A stretch of DNA of 13,237 bases from an uncultured Coriobacteriales bacterium (GTDB lineage Bacteria; Actinomycetota; Coriobacteriia; Coriobacteriales; UMGS124). The notes under the pieces were generated by a model. The model worked only from the letters and a program-made list of their open reading frames with translations, was not told where the DNA came from and made no database searches. The translations under genes were made by a program, and so were the position numbers. Location: contig CAIFEU010000068.1 in the NCBI GenBank assembly GCA_903789505.1, positions 1 through 13,237 of the forward strand. The letters are read 5' to 3'. The stretch's first letter is position 1. Every line of letters begins with the position of its first letter. Of this stretch, positions 1 through 6,586 are shown piece after piece.

Positions 1-1347
1 GCCCTCACCGCCGCAGCCATCTGGGCGTCCGTCTCCGCTTCGTCGGCGTCAGCGCCCCCCGAAGAGTCCCGGGCGTCGGAGCCCGCCGAGCCACCCTGCG
101 CCGTGTCCGAGCTCCCCGAGCCCGCCTCGGGCGCGTCCGCCGACGAGGCAGCGTCGTCCCCGTCCGACGAAGCCGAGGCGTCGGCGGGGTCAGGCGCCGC
201 GGGGCCGGCTGCCGCGCCCAGGTCCGCGCCGCGCAGCGACGGGTCCATCGGGACGATCAGGTCGGGGGCGATCCCCCTTCCCGCGATCGCATAGCCGTCG
301 GGCGTCTCGCATGTCCCCGAGACGTACAGGACCGCTCCCCCGAACGATAGCGTCCGGAGCGTCAGCGCCTCGCCCGAGCCGGCGGTGAGGTCCCCGACCA
401 CCAGCGCGCGACGGTGGTCCTGCAGGGTACCCGCGACCACCTCAGCGACGCCGGTCGTGTCGTGGGAAACCAATACGACCAGCGGAGCGTCGCTCTGATG
501 CAGCGAGGGCTGCGCCTCCTGGCGCAGCTCGCCGTCGGCCGTCGTCTCCACGGTCACGGTCCCGCCGTTGAGGAACAGCGAGGCGACCTGGACCGCCTGC
601 GACAGGTCCCCGCCCTCGGCGCCGCGCAGGTCGAGCACGAAGACCTCCGCTCCGGCGCCCGCGAGCTCCGAGACGGCCTCGGAGACGCGATCCGCCACCC
701 CGGTCGCGAACGCATCGACGGCGACGTACCCCACGCTGGCGCCGCCCTCGTCGCTCAGGTCCGTGCGAACCCCCTGGGCGGCGTCCCGCACGGTCGCCTG
801 GTACGCCTCGAGCTCCCCCTGCGTGAGATAGCGGGCGTCCGCGCCCGTGGCCGAGACGACTCCCGAGAGCGCGCCCTCGGTCATCTCGTCCAGCGACGGC
901 GCCAGCGCGGCGTTCGCGACGACGTCGGACGCCACCGCCGCCACGCGGCGGGCAAGCGTGCCGCCGTACCCGTCGTCGAGCGTGCCCTGGTCCTCGGAGG
1001 CCTGGCCGTCATCGCGGGACGCGCCGGCGGCGCCAAGCAGCGTACCGCCGAACGCCGCCCCCAGGGCGAACCCCGCCGCCAGAACGGCGACGGCGCCGGC
1101 CGAGATGGCCAGCGCCGCACGTGCGCGGCGCCCGCGCGCCCCGGGGGGGGGGGGGCGGGGGGGGCCCGGGGGGGGGGGGGGGGGGGGCGGGGGGGGGTGG
1201 GGGGGCGGGGGGGGCCCCCCCGGCCCCCCGGGGGGGGGGGGGGCGGGCGGCGGCCCCGGGGGCCGCGAGGCTCTCGCTTGTGTCGTCCGTGCAGGCTTCG
1301 GGCCGCTCCTCGCGCCCGCCGTCCGCCCGTTGCGCGGGGCGGCGCAC
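1..1347 (-). CDS. S41-family (CtpA-like) membrane-anchored pseudoprotease; partial, frame broken by a poly-G tract
   Basis: The protein-like frame from about 1139 down to 1 has no stop. It encodes one hydrophobic helix (about 1120-1020, rich in Ala/Gly/Leu), then the S41 prelude (RYLTQGELEAYQ, near 800-835), then VGYVAVDAF, then VFVLDLRG-x-EGG (near 605-645), VVLVSHDTTGVAEVVAG (near 430-480) and a GRGIAPDLIV strand (near 250-275). These follow the order of C-terminal processing proteases. The catalytic Ser position is Gly (450-452), the Lys 25 residues later is Ser (375-377), and the following Gln is Leu. No PDZ domain lies between prelude and core. The C-terminal region carries an Ala/Ser/Asp/Gly-rich linker (about 30-220) and is still open at the window edge. 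The probable start is GTG at 1347, one base after the ftsX stop codon, with a weak AAGG upstream. That 5' part (about 30 codons) is in a different frame from the rest; the switch falls inside the G tract at 1143-1262. Inference: a non-catalytic, outward-facing partner made together with FtsX. Family assignment is firm, N-terminal structure is not. Confidence 0.72.
1143..1262. repeat. Near-homopolymeric G tract (probable assembly or sequencing artefact)
   Basis: About 120 bases consist almost only of G with short C runs and a single T (1198); there is no A. On the gene strand this reads as poly-Pro/Gly in every frame, so it cannot create a stop codon. It sits where the S41-like protein should have a short cytoplasmic linker before its membrane helix. 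The reading frames on the two sides differ: the tract is one base too long, or two too short, for a continuous gene. Nothing else in the window resembles it. Runs of G of this kind are a known output of two-colour short-read chemistry when signal is lost, which I think is the likeliest explanation. Confidence 0.85.
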
Positions 1348-1348
1348 C

Positions 1349-2275
1349 TTAGACCTTGAGGTAGCGGCGCATCGCGAGCGCGGATCCGAGCAGGCCGATG
1401 ACCAGGGCGAGCACCAACAGCACCGCATAGATCAGGTAGTACATCGACGGTGCGACGTACATGTTCAGGAACTGCAGGCTCTCGGTGACCCGGGGGATGA
1501 CCAGATGCCTGACCAGCTCGAGCACGATGACCGCCAGGACGTAGCCGAGCAGCGCCTGCACGACGCCCTCCATCACGAAGGGCCCTCGTATGAAGCTGTT
1601 CGAGGCGCCGACCAGCCGCTGAATCGAGATCTCGGTCTGGCGCGCCATGATCGACAGGCGAATCGTGTTGTTGATGAACACGAACGCGACGAAGATCAGC
1701 AGGACGACGAGCACGACCGCGATGATCCGCACGTGGTTGGTGAGCGTGAGCAGGCGGTCGACCGTCTCGGCACCGTACTGCACCGACTGCGCCGGGTCGC
1801 TCGGGTCGTCGCAGACCTGCTGGAACGTCTGGTTGTCGAGCAGCTCGCTCGCCACCTGGTCGGCCATGTTGGCATCGGTCAGCGTGATGACCAGCGACGC
1901 GGGCAGCGGGTTGCGCCCGTCGAGCGCGGCGACCGCGTCCTGCGCGTTCTCGGAGACCATCGTGGAGCGGTACTCCTCGAGCGCCTGGTCCTTGCTCTTG
2001 TAGGTGACGTCTGCGACCCCGTCGAAGCCCTTGATCTCGTCCTCGAGCGAGGTGACCAGCGCGTTGTCCGCGTCGTCGGCGAGGAACGCCTGAATCGTGA
2101 TGCGCGACTCCACGTTGCCCACCACGTTGTTGACCATGATGCTGCCGACAACGAACAGCCCGATGATCATCAGCGACAGGAAGATCGTGATGACGGCGCC
2201 GATGCTGGTGGAGAGGTTCCGCGAGAAGTGATGCCCCGCCTCGCGCAGCGAGTACCCAAGCTTAAAGGGCGCCAT
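1349..2275 (-). CDS. ftsX: Cell-division/cell-wall ABC transporter permease FtsX
   Basis: The 308-residue product has the FtsX plan: a short cytoplasmic N-terminus, TM1 (about 24-48), a large extracellular domain (about 49-180), TM2 (about 181-202), then TM3 (about 236-258) and TM4 (about 280-302). The hallmark intracellular stretch after TM2 is present (NNTIRLSIMARQTEI followed by LVGASNSFIRGPF and MEG). FtsX does not transport a substrate; with FtsE it turns ATP hydrolysis into a signal that activates extracellular peptidoglycan hydrolases. I chose ATG at 2275 because GGAGGG (2286-2291) lies 10 bases upstream and the protein then begins MAPFKLGYSLREA, a normal FtsX start. ATG at 2284 is too close to that site. 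The gene overlaps the end of ftsE by 14 bases, so translation is probably coupled. Confidence 0.95.
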   Translation of the reverse strand: MAPFKLGYSLREAGHHFSRNLSTSIGAVITIFLSLMIIGLFVVGSIMVNNVVGNVESRITIQAFLADDADNALVTSLEDEIKGFDGVADVTYKSKDQALEEYRSTMVSENAQDAVAALDGRNPLPASLVITLTDANMADQVASELLDNQTFQQVCDDPSDPAQSVQYGAETVDRLLTLTNHVRIIAVVLVVLLIFVAFVFINNTIRLSIMARQTEISIQRLVGASNSFIRGPFVMEGVVQALLGYVLAVIVLELVRHLVIPRVTESLQFLNMYVAPSMYYLIYAVLLVLALVIGLLGSALAMRRYLKV

Positions 2276-3068
2276 AGTAGCCATACCCTCCGTTCTGCTC
2301 GTCACGGACGATGTGGCCGTTCTCCAGGGCGACGACGCGGCGGCGCATCGAGTCGACCATCTCGCGGTCGTGCGTCGCCACCAGCACCGTCGTCCCGGTG
2401 CGGTTGATGCGCTCCAGGAGCTTCATGATTCCCAGCGAGATGGCAGGGTCGAGGTTGCCGGTGGGCTCGTCGCACACCAGCAGCGGCGGGCGGTTCACCA
2501 TCGCGCGCGCGACCGACACGCGCTGCTGCTCGCCACCGGAGAGCTGGTCGGGCAGCTTGTCCATCTTGTTCTCCAGGCCCACGAGGCGCAGCACCTCGGG
2601 CACCTGGACCTTGATGACGCTCTTGGACTTGCCGATGCACTCGAGCGCGAACGCGACGTTCTCGTAGGCGGTGCGCTTGGGAAGGAGCTTGTAGTCCTGG
2701 AACACGCAGCCGATCTGGCGACGCAGGTAGGGCACCTTGCGGTCCCTGAGCGTCGAGAGGTCCTGGCCCGCGACGTAGATGTGGCCCGACGTGGGGCGCA
2801 GCTCGCGGGTGATCGTCTTGATGAACGTCGACTTGCCCGAGCCGGAGTGCCCCACCAGGAAGCAGAAGTCTCCCGGCATGATGTCGAGCGAGACGTTGTC
2901 GAGCGCCGGCTTGTCCGGCTGGGCGGGATATACCACGGTCACGTTGCGCATGGCAATCGTGGGTGGGACCGCCCCGATGGCGCCGCGGCCCTGGACGGGA
3001 CGCTGCGATCCCGTCTGGGAGGGCGTCGGCGCCTGCTGGGGCGCCGAGGTGGGATAGTGGTCTACCAA
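2262..3068 (-). CDS. ftsE: Cell-division ABC transporter ATPase FtsE
   Basis: This 268-residue cytoplasmic ABC ATPase powers FtsX. All motifs are intact: Walker A GHSGSGKST (73-81), Q-loop Gln124, signature LSGGEQQR (176-183), Walker B LLVCDEPTGNLD (196-207) and the switch His in ATHD (231-234). The FtsE-type match is also supported by the adjoining ftsX. The ABC core begins near residue 38; before it lies a Pro/Gln/Ser-rich extension of about 37 residues that most FtsE proteins lack. The start is TTG at 3068, supported by GGAG (3074-3077) five bases upstream. A shorter form could begin at Met40 (2951), but I see no good ribosome site there. Its own promoter lies about 90 bases upstream, after the terminator of the transketolase pair. 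Confidence 0.95.
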   Translation of the reverse strand: MVDHYPTSAPQQAPTPSQTGSQRPVQGRGAIGAVPPTIAMRNVTVVYPAQPDKPALDNVSLDIMPGDFCFLVGHSGSGKSTFIKTITRELRPTSGHIYVAGQDLSTLRDRKVPYLRRQIGCVFQDYKLLPKRTAYENVAFALECIGKSKSVIKVQVPEVLRLVGLENKMDKLPDQLSGGEQQRVSVARAMVNRPPLLVCDEPTGNLDPAISLGIMKLLERINRTGTTVLVATHDREMVDSMRRRVVALENGHIVRDEQNGGYGYYGAL

Positions 3069-3073
3069 GGTGA

Positions 3074-3077
3074 CTCC
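3074..3077 (-). promoter_or_regulatory. Ribosome binding site of ftsE (GGAG)
   Basis: GGAG sits five bases before the TTG codon at 3068-3066. It decides in favour of this rare start codon, and therefore in favour of the N-terminal Pro/Gln-rich extension of FtsE. Confidence 0.6.
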
Positions 3078-3154
3078 AATCGAGAATGCGCGGGCGGGCT
3101 ACGAATGCGGTGCTTGGTGCCCGTGCGCTCGGCGCAAAAAGCCAAGTGCCATGG

Positions 3155-3163
3155 ATTTTAGCA
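3155..3163 (-). promoter_or_regulatory. Extended -10 promoter of ftsE-ftsX
   Basis: TGCTAAAAT matches an extended -10 (TGnTAnnnT) and stands out in GC-rich surroundings. No convincing -35 lies 16-18 bases upstream, as is common for extended -10 promoters. Transcription would start near 3148, leaving a leader of about 80 bases before the ftsE start codon. It lies beyond the terminator of the preceding operon, so it would give ftsEX an independent transcript. Confidence 0.45.
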
Positions 3164-3327
3164 AATGCGGTGTTTCCCGGCGCAGACGGGCGCGGGCGCG
3201 TCAAGGACTCGCCATGTATGTGGAGCGCTTTCAGCGAACCCCGCCCGCGCCCTCTGACGCGCCGCCGCGACCGACGGCAACGAAGCAGCGGGCGGATGCC
3301 GAACCCTGGTGCGACATCGCCGTCGCG

Positions 3328-3372
3328 ACGAAAGGGGCGCCCGTGCGGGGAAGGTTCCCGCGCGGGCGCCCC
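3328..3372 (-). terminator. Rho-independent terminator of the transketolase operon
   Basis: Two perfectly complementary 10-base arms, GGGGCGCCCG (3363-3372) and CGGGCGCCCC (3334-3343), are extended inward by GCGGG/CCCGC after one mismatch. The loop is short and TTT (3331-3333) follows on the minus strand. It lies just 9 bases after the stop codon of the C-terminal transketolase gene. The T tail is short, but the stem is very stable. The other strand lacks a T tail, so it acts in the minus direction. Confidence 0.75.
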
Positions 3373-3381
3373 AGGGCGTCC

Positions 3382-4335
3382 CTATGCCAGCAGGGACCTC
3401 GCCGCCTCGCAGATTGCGGCGGCGTCCATGCCGAAGTGCGAGAGGAGCTCCTCGAAGCTCCCGGAGGTGCCGAAGGAGTCGCGCATGCCGACCATGCGCA
3501 TCGGCGTCGGCTGCCGCTCGGAGAGCAGGCTCGCGACGACGCTGCCCATGCCGCCGGCGAGCATGTGCTCCTCGCACGTCACGACCCGCCCGGTCTTGAG
3601 CGCGCTGGCGAGAATCGCGGCCTCGTCGAGCGGCTTCACGCTGTAGACGTCGATGACCTCGGCGCTGACGCCCTCGCGCGCGAGCTCGTCGCACGCGCGC
3701 AGAGCCTGGTCGACCTCGACGCCGCACGCGAGCAGCGTGACGTCGGTCCCCTCGCGCAGCAGGCACGACCCTCCCAGCGAGAGCTCGCAGCCGGCGTCGT
3801 AGACCTGCGGAACCTTGGCGCGGCCCATCCGGACGTACACGGGCCCGTCGACCCGGGCGGCGAGGCGCAGCGCGGAGCGGGCGGACTCGTAGTCGGCGGG
3901 GACGATGACGCGCATGTTCGGCAGTGCGCTCATGAGGGCGATGTCCTCGAGCATCTGATGGCTCCCGCCGTCGGGCCCCACCGAGAGGCCGGCGTGCGTC
4001 GGGCAGACCTTCACGTTGAGCCTGCCGTAGCACACCGTGTTGCGAATCTGGTCGTAGCAGCGGCCGGTGCCGAACACCGCGAACGAACCGGTGAACGCGA
4101 TCCGCCCGGTCAGCGAGAGCCCCGCCGCCACGCCGACCATGTCCTGCTCCGCGATTCCGACGTCGACCAGCAGCTCCGGGTCGTACGCGCCGAGCTTCTT
4201 GGTGGTGGTGGAGCCGGCGAGGTCCGCGTCGACGGCGACGACGGGGAGCCCCTGCTCGGCGAGCTCGACGAGCGTCTCGCCGAACGCCTCGCGCGTCGCG
4301 CGCGCGGGACGGGACTGGGTCTGCGTGTCAGCCAT
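3382..4335 (-). CDS. Transketolase, C-terminal subunit (pyrimidine-binding and C-terminal domains)
   Basis: The 317-residue product is the second half of a split transketolase, which transfers two-carbon units between sugar phosphates in the non-oxidative pentose phosphate pathway. The pyrimidine-binding domain (about 1-165) includes GIAEQDM, whose Glu63 would activate the thiamine ring of the neighbouring subunit's cofactor. It is followed by FTGSFAVF and PTHAGLSVGPDGGSHQ (112-127), typical of this family. The C-terminal transketolase domain (about 185-310) includes DVYSVKPLD and the EEHMLAGGMGS stretch. The ATG start at 4335 follows the stop codon of the N-terminal subunit gene after one base; AGGAAGGG (4344-4351) lies 8 bases upstream, inside that gene. 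The two subunits must assemble for activity. Related split enzymes include DXS-like proteins, but the His and Gly motifs favour transketolase. Confidence 0.93.
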   Translation of the reverse strand: MADTQTQSRPARATREAFGETLVELAEQGLPVVAVDADLAGSTTTKKLGAYDPELLVDVGIAEQDMVGVAAGLSLTGRIAFTGSFAVFGTGRCYDQIRNTVCYGRLNVKVCPTHAGLSVGPDGGSHQMLEDIALMSALPNMRVIVPADYESARSALRLAARVDGPVYVRMGRAKVPQVYDAGCELSLGGSCLLREGTDVTLLACGVEVDQALRACDELAREGVSAEVIDVYSVKPLDEAAILASALKTGRVVTCEEHMLAGGMGSVVASLLSERQPTPMRMVGMRDSFGTSGSFEELLSHFGMDAAAICEAARSLLA

Positions 4336-4336
4336 G

Positions 4337-5248
4337 CTAGCAACCCTTCCTCTCTGCCACACCCGCCGCGGCGTCGATGTCGGCGAGCGCCTGCGCCAGC
4401 TGTTCGGCGCTGGGGGCCTTGCCGTGCCAGCCCACCTGGTTCTCCATGAACGAGACGCCCTTGCCCTTGATCGTGTGGGCGACGATCGCGACCGGGCCCG
4501 CATCGTACGCGACGGCGCGGGTCAGCGCCTCGTTCGCCTCCACGACGTCGTTGCCGTCGGCGAGGTCGATCGTGAACCAGCCGAACGCGGAGAACTTCGC
4601 GCAGATATCGCCCAGCGACACGACGTCGTCGAGGTGCCCGTCGATCTGGAGCGTGTTGTTGTCGACGATGGCGACGAGGTTGGGGAGCCTGCGGCTCGCG
4701 GCGAACATCGCGGCCTCCCAGACCTCCCCCTCCTGCAGCTCGCCGTCACCCATCATGACGAACACCTGCGGCTCGCGCCCCGCGGGGGACGCGCTGTCCC
4801 CTCGGGCCCAGTCGCGATGCATCCCCAACGCCATGCCCGACCCAACGGCGAGCCCCTGCCCCAGCGAACCCGTCGAGACCTCCACGCCCGGGCACTTCCT
4901 CATGTCGGGGTGACCTTGCAGGTGCGAGCCGAGCTTGCGCAGCGTGTCGAGCCACTCGCGCGGGAAGTACCCGTCTTGCGCGAGGGCGGCGTACAGGGCG
5001 GGCGCCGCGTGCCCCTTCGAGAGGATGAAGCGGTCCCTGCCAGGCATCTGCGGGTCGCTCGGGTCGTGCCGGAGCACGCCACCGAAGTACAGCGTCGCGA
5101 TGATGTCGGTCGCCGACAGCGAGCCGCCGGGATGGCCGCTGCCCGCCTTCTCGAGCATGGTCACGATGTCGCGCCTCATCTGAGCCGCCGCCGCGCAGAC
5201 GCGGTCGGCGTCGAACCCAGCGGGCGCTGCGGTCGAACGGTCACCCAT
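4337..5248 (-). CDS. Transketolase, N-terminal subunit (diphosphate-binding domain)
   Basis: The 303-residue product is the thiamine-diphosphate-binding half of a split transketolase. Visible elements are GSGHPGGSLS with His39, SKGHAAPALY with His80, and the cofactor/metal motif GDGELQEGEVWEA (167-179) ending in VDNN (195-198). HTIKGKGVSF (258-267) and WHGKAPS (274-280) follow. Length fits the 270-300 residues usual for separate N-terminal subunits. I chose ATG at 5248 (MGDRSTAAP), with a purine-rich GAGGGAGAGAAG upstream. An in-frame ATG at 5329 would add 27 residues unlike the family, has no ribosome site, and lies in the -10 element of the presumed promoter. The gene is coupled to the C-terminal subunit (one-base gap). 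The pair sits between prfB and ftsE, which are neighbours in many bacteria. Confidence 0.93.
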   Translation of the reverse strand: MGDRSTAAPAGFDADRVCAAAAQMRRDIVTMLEKAGSGHPGGSLSATDIIATLYFGGVLRHDPSDPQMPGRDRFILSKGHAAPALYAALAQDGYFPREWLDTLRKLGSHLQGHPDMRKCPGVEVSTGSLGQGLAVGSGMALGMHRDWARGDSASPAGREPQVFVMMGDGELQEGEVWEAAMFAASRRLPNLVAIVDNNTLQIDGHLDDVVSLGDICAKFSAFGWFTIDLADGNDVVEANEALTRAVAYDAGPVAIVAHTIKGKGVSFMENQVGWHGKAPSAEQLAQALADIDAAAGVAERKGC

Positions 5249-5327
5249 CAGCGTCTTCTCTCCCTCGAATCCTCTCGCCCTTCCCGCCAGGCCGCCCGAC
5301 GGCGCGGACGGCCCCTTTCTCGTACAC

Positions 5328-5333
5328 ATCCTA
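5328..5333 (-). promoter_or_regulatory. Candidate -10 element upstream of the transketolase pair
   Basis: TAGGAT in the 189-bp gap between prfB and the transketolase genes resembles a GC-rich actinobacterial -10 (TAnnnT). The matching -35 position (about 5351-5356) is poor (CTGATC-like), so this is tentative. If right, transcription starts near 5321, which would exclude ATG 5329 as the translation start. The rest of the gap holds two small G/C hairpins (5356-5366 and 5389-5408) without T tracts. Confidence 0.3.
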
Positions 5334-5437
5334 GCAAGGCGCCCTCACGCGATCAGGGGCGACCCCGACTATCCACCATCTGCCCAGGCCGAGCCCCGGC
5401 GGGGTCGGGCGGGAGCCTTGACGCATCCGAGGCGCAG

Positions 5438-6586
5438 CTACCGTGCGTCCCCCGAGGCCTCCTGCTCGGCGGCCTGCGCCTCGTTGAGCACGCGCCAGCG
5501 ATGGTAGGCCACGACGAAGGGGTCCAGGTCGCCGTCGACCAGGACGTCGTCGACGTTGCTCGTCTCGTAGCCGCTGCGCAGGTCCTTGACCATCTGGTAG
5601 GGGTACAGGACGTAGCTGCGAATCTGGTTGCCGAAACTGATCTCGCGCTTCGGCCCGCGCAGCTCGTCGATCTGGGCCTCTCGCTTCTCCCGTTCCAGCT
5701 CGTAGAGCCGAGAGCGCAGTATCTGCATCGCGGTCGCCTTGTTCTGCAGCTGGCTGCGCTCGTTCTGGCAGGTCACGACCGTCCCCGTCGGGAGGTGCGT
5801 GATGCGCACCGCGGAGTCGGTCGTGTTGACTCCCTGGCCACCGGGACCCGACGCGTGATAGACGTCGATGCGCAGGTCGGAGGGGTTGATGTCGACCTCG
5901 ATATCCTCGGGCAGCACCGGCAGCACCTCGACCCCCGCGAACGAGGTCTGACGACGCTTCTTGTCGTCGGTCGGTGAGATGCGCACCAGCCGGTGGACGC
6001 CCGCCTCGGCGGTCAGCATCCCGTAGGCGTTCTTGCCGCTCACCGTGAAGGTGGCGCGGTCGAGCCCGATGACGTCGCCGACCGGCGCGTCGTTGACGCG
6101 GACCTTCCACTTGCGCCTCTCGCAGTACTCGAGGTACATGCGGAAGAGCATCTCGGTCCAGTCCTGCGCCTCGTAGCCGCCCTGGCCCGGCTTAATGGTC
6201 ACGATCGCGTCGCCGTGGTCGAACTCGCCGGTGAACCAGCTCGTGAGCTCGAGCTCGTCGAGGGACGCCGAGAGCTGGCCGAGGAGCTCCGCGGCGTAGG
6301 CGGCCGTCTCCTCGTCATCCGCCTCCTGGGCGAGCTCCTCGGCGCTCTCGGCGTCTCCGTACAGCGCGACGGCGTCGTCGTACTGCTTGATGTCGTCGCG
6401 CAGGGCGGAGATCTTCCCCATGACCGCCTGAGCGGCCTGCGGGTCGTCCCAGAATCCCGGGACCGCGCTGGACTTCTCCAGCTCCCGCTGCTCCTCGCGC
6501 TTCATGTCCACCGAGAGGTAGCGGCGAATCTCGCCCAGGCGCGCACCAAGCTCTGCGATCTTCTCAGCGTGAGACTCGACGGGCAT
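5438..6586 (-). CDS. prfB: Peptide chain release factor 2 (RF2)
   Basis: RF2 recognises UGA and UAA on the ribosome and triggers peptide release. The 382-residue protein has the helical N-terminal domain (about 1-115), the codon-recognition domain and the catalytic GGQ (249-251, in SGPGGQGVNTTDSAVRITH). The SGKNAYGML-x-AEAGVHRLVRIS and RRQTSFAGVEV stretches identify RF2 rather than RF1. Two departures are visible. The RF2 recognition tripeptide, normally Ser-Pro-Phe, reads Ser-Pro-Thr (204-206, bases 5969-5977). The usual GAGGTEAQDW reads GQGGYEAQDW (134-143). The frame is continuous from ATG through the YLSVDMK region, where many bacteria carry an in-frame UGA needing a +1 frameshift, so autoregulation by frameshifting is absent. 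The ATG directly follows the secA TAG with no gap; AAGGA lies about 11 bases upstream. Confidence 0.97.
   Translation of the reverse strand: MPVESHAEKIAELGARLGEIRRYLSVDMKREEQRELEKSSAVPGFWDDPQAAQAVMGKISALRDDIKQYDDAVALYGDAESAEELAQEADDEETAAYAAELLGQLSASLDELELTSWFTGEFDHGDAIVTIKPGQGGYEAQDWTEMLFRMYLEYCERRKWKVRVNDAPVGDVIGLDRATFTVSGKNAYGMLTAEAGVHRLVRISPTDDKKRRQTSFAGVEVLPVLPEDIEVDINPSDLRIDVYHASGPGGQGVNTTDSAVRITHLPTGTVVTCQNERSQLQNKATAMQILRSRLYELEREKREAQIDELRGPKREISFGNQIRSYVLYPYQMVKDLRSGYETSNVDDVLVDGDLDPFVVAYHRWRVLNEAQAAEQEASGDAR

Larger units (their letters stand above)
3069..3381 (-). other. 313-bp intergenic region between the transketolase pair and ftsE
   Basis: Contains the transketolase terminator at its right end (3328-3372) and the ftsE promoter (3155-3163) and ribosome site near its left end. 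Between about 3170 and 3325 I find no supported gene, RNA or conserved motif. A 28-codon frame beginning near 3317 has no ribosome site, and I did not call it. Confidence 0.6.

Noticed and set aside
1143..1262. Poly-G tract as a functional G-quadruplex element
   Set aside because: It would form quadruplexes if real, but its purity, position inside a coding region and frame break point to an artefact.
3230..3317. Small 28-codon frame between the transketolase terminator and ftsE
   Set aside because: No ribosome site, no conserved sequence features, composition like the surrounding non-coding DNA.
5249..5329. Upstream ATG at 5329 as the start of the transketolase N-terminal subunit
   Set aside because: No ribosome site, 27 extra residues unlike the family, and it overlaps the candidate -10 element.
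5356..5408. Two G/C hairpins after prfB as a terminator
   Set aside because: Stems are short (four base pairs, or eight with a bulge) and no T tract follows.
3070..5977. Long plus-strand open frames opposite the transketolase genes
   Set aside because: They are antisense by-products of GC-biased third positions; no ribosome sites and no recognisable domains.
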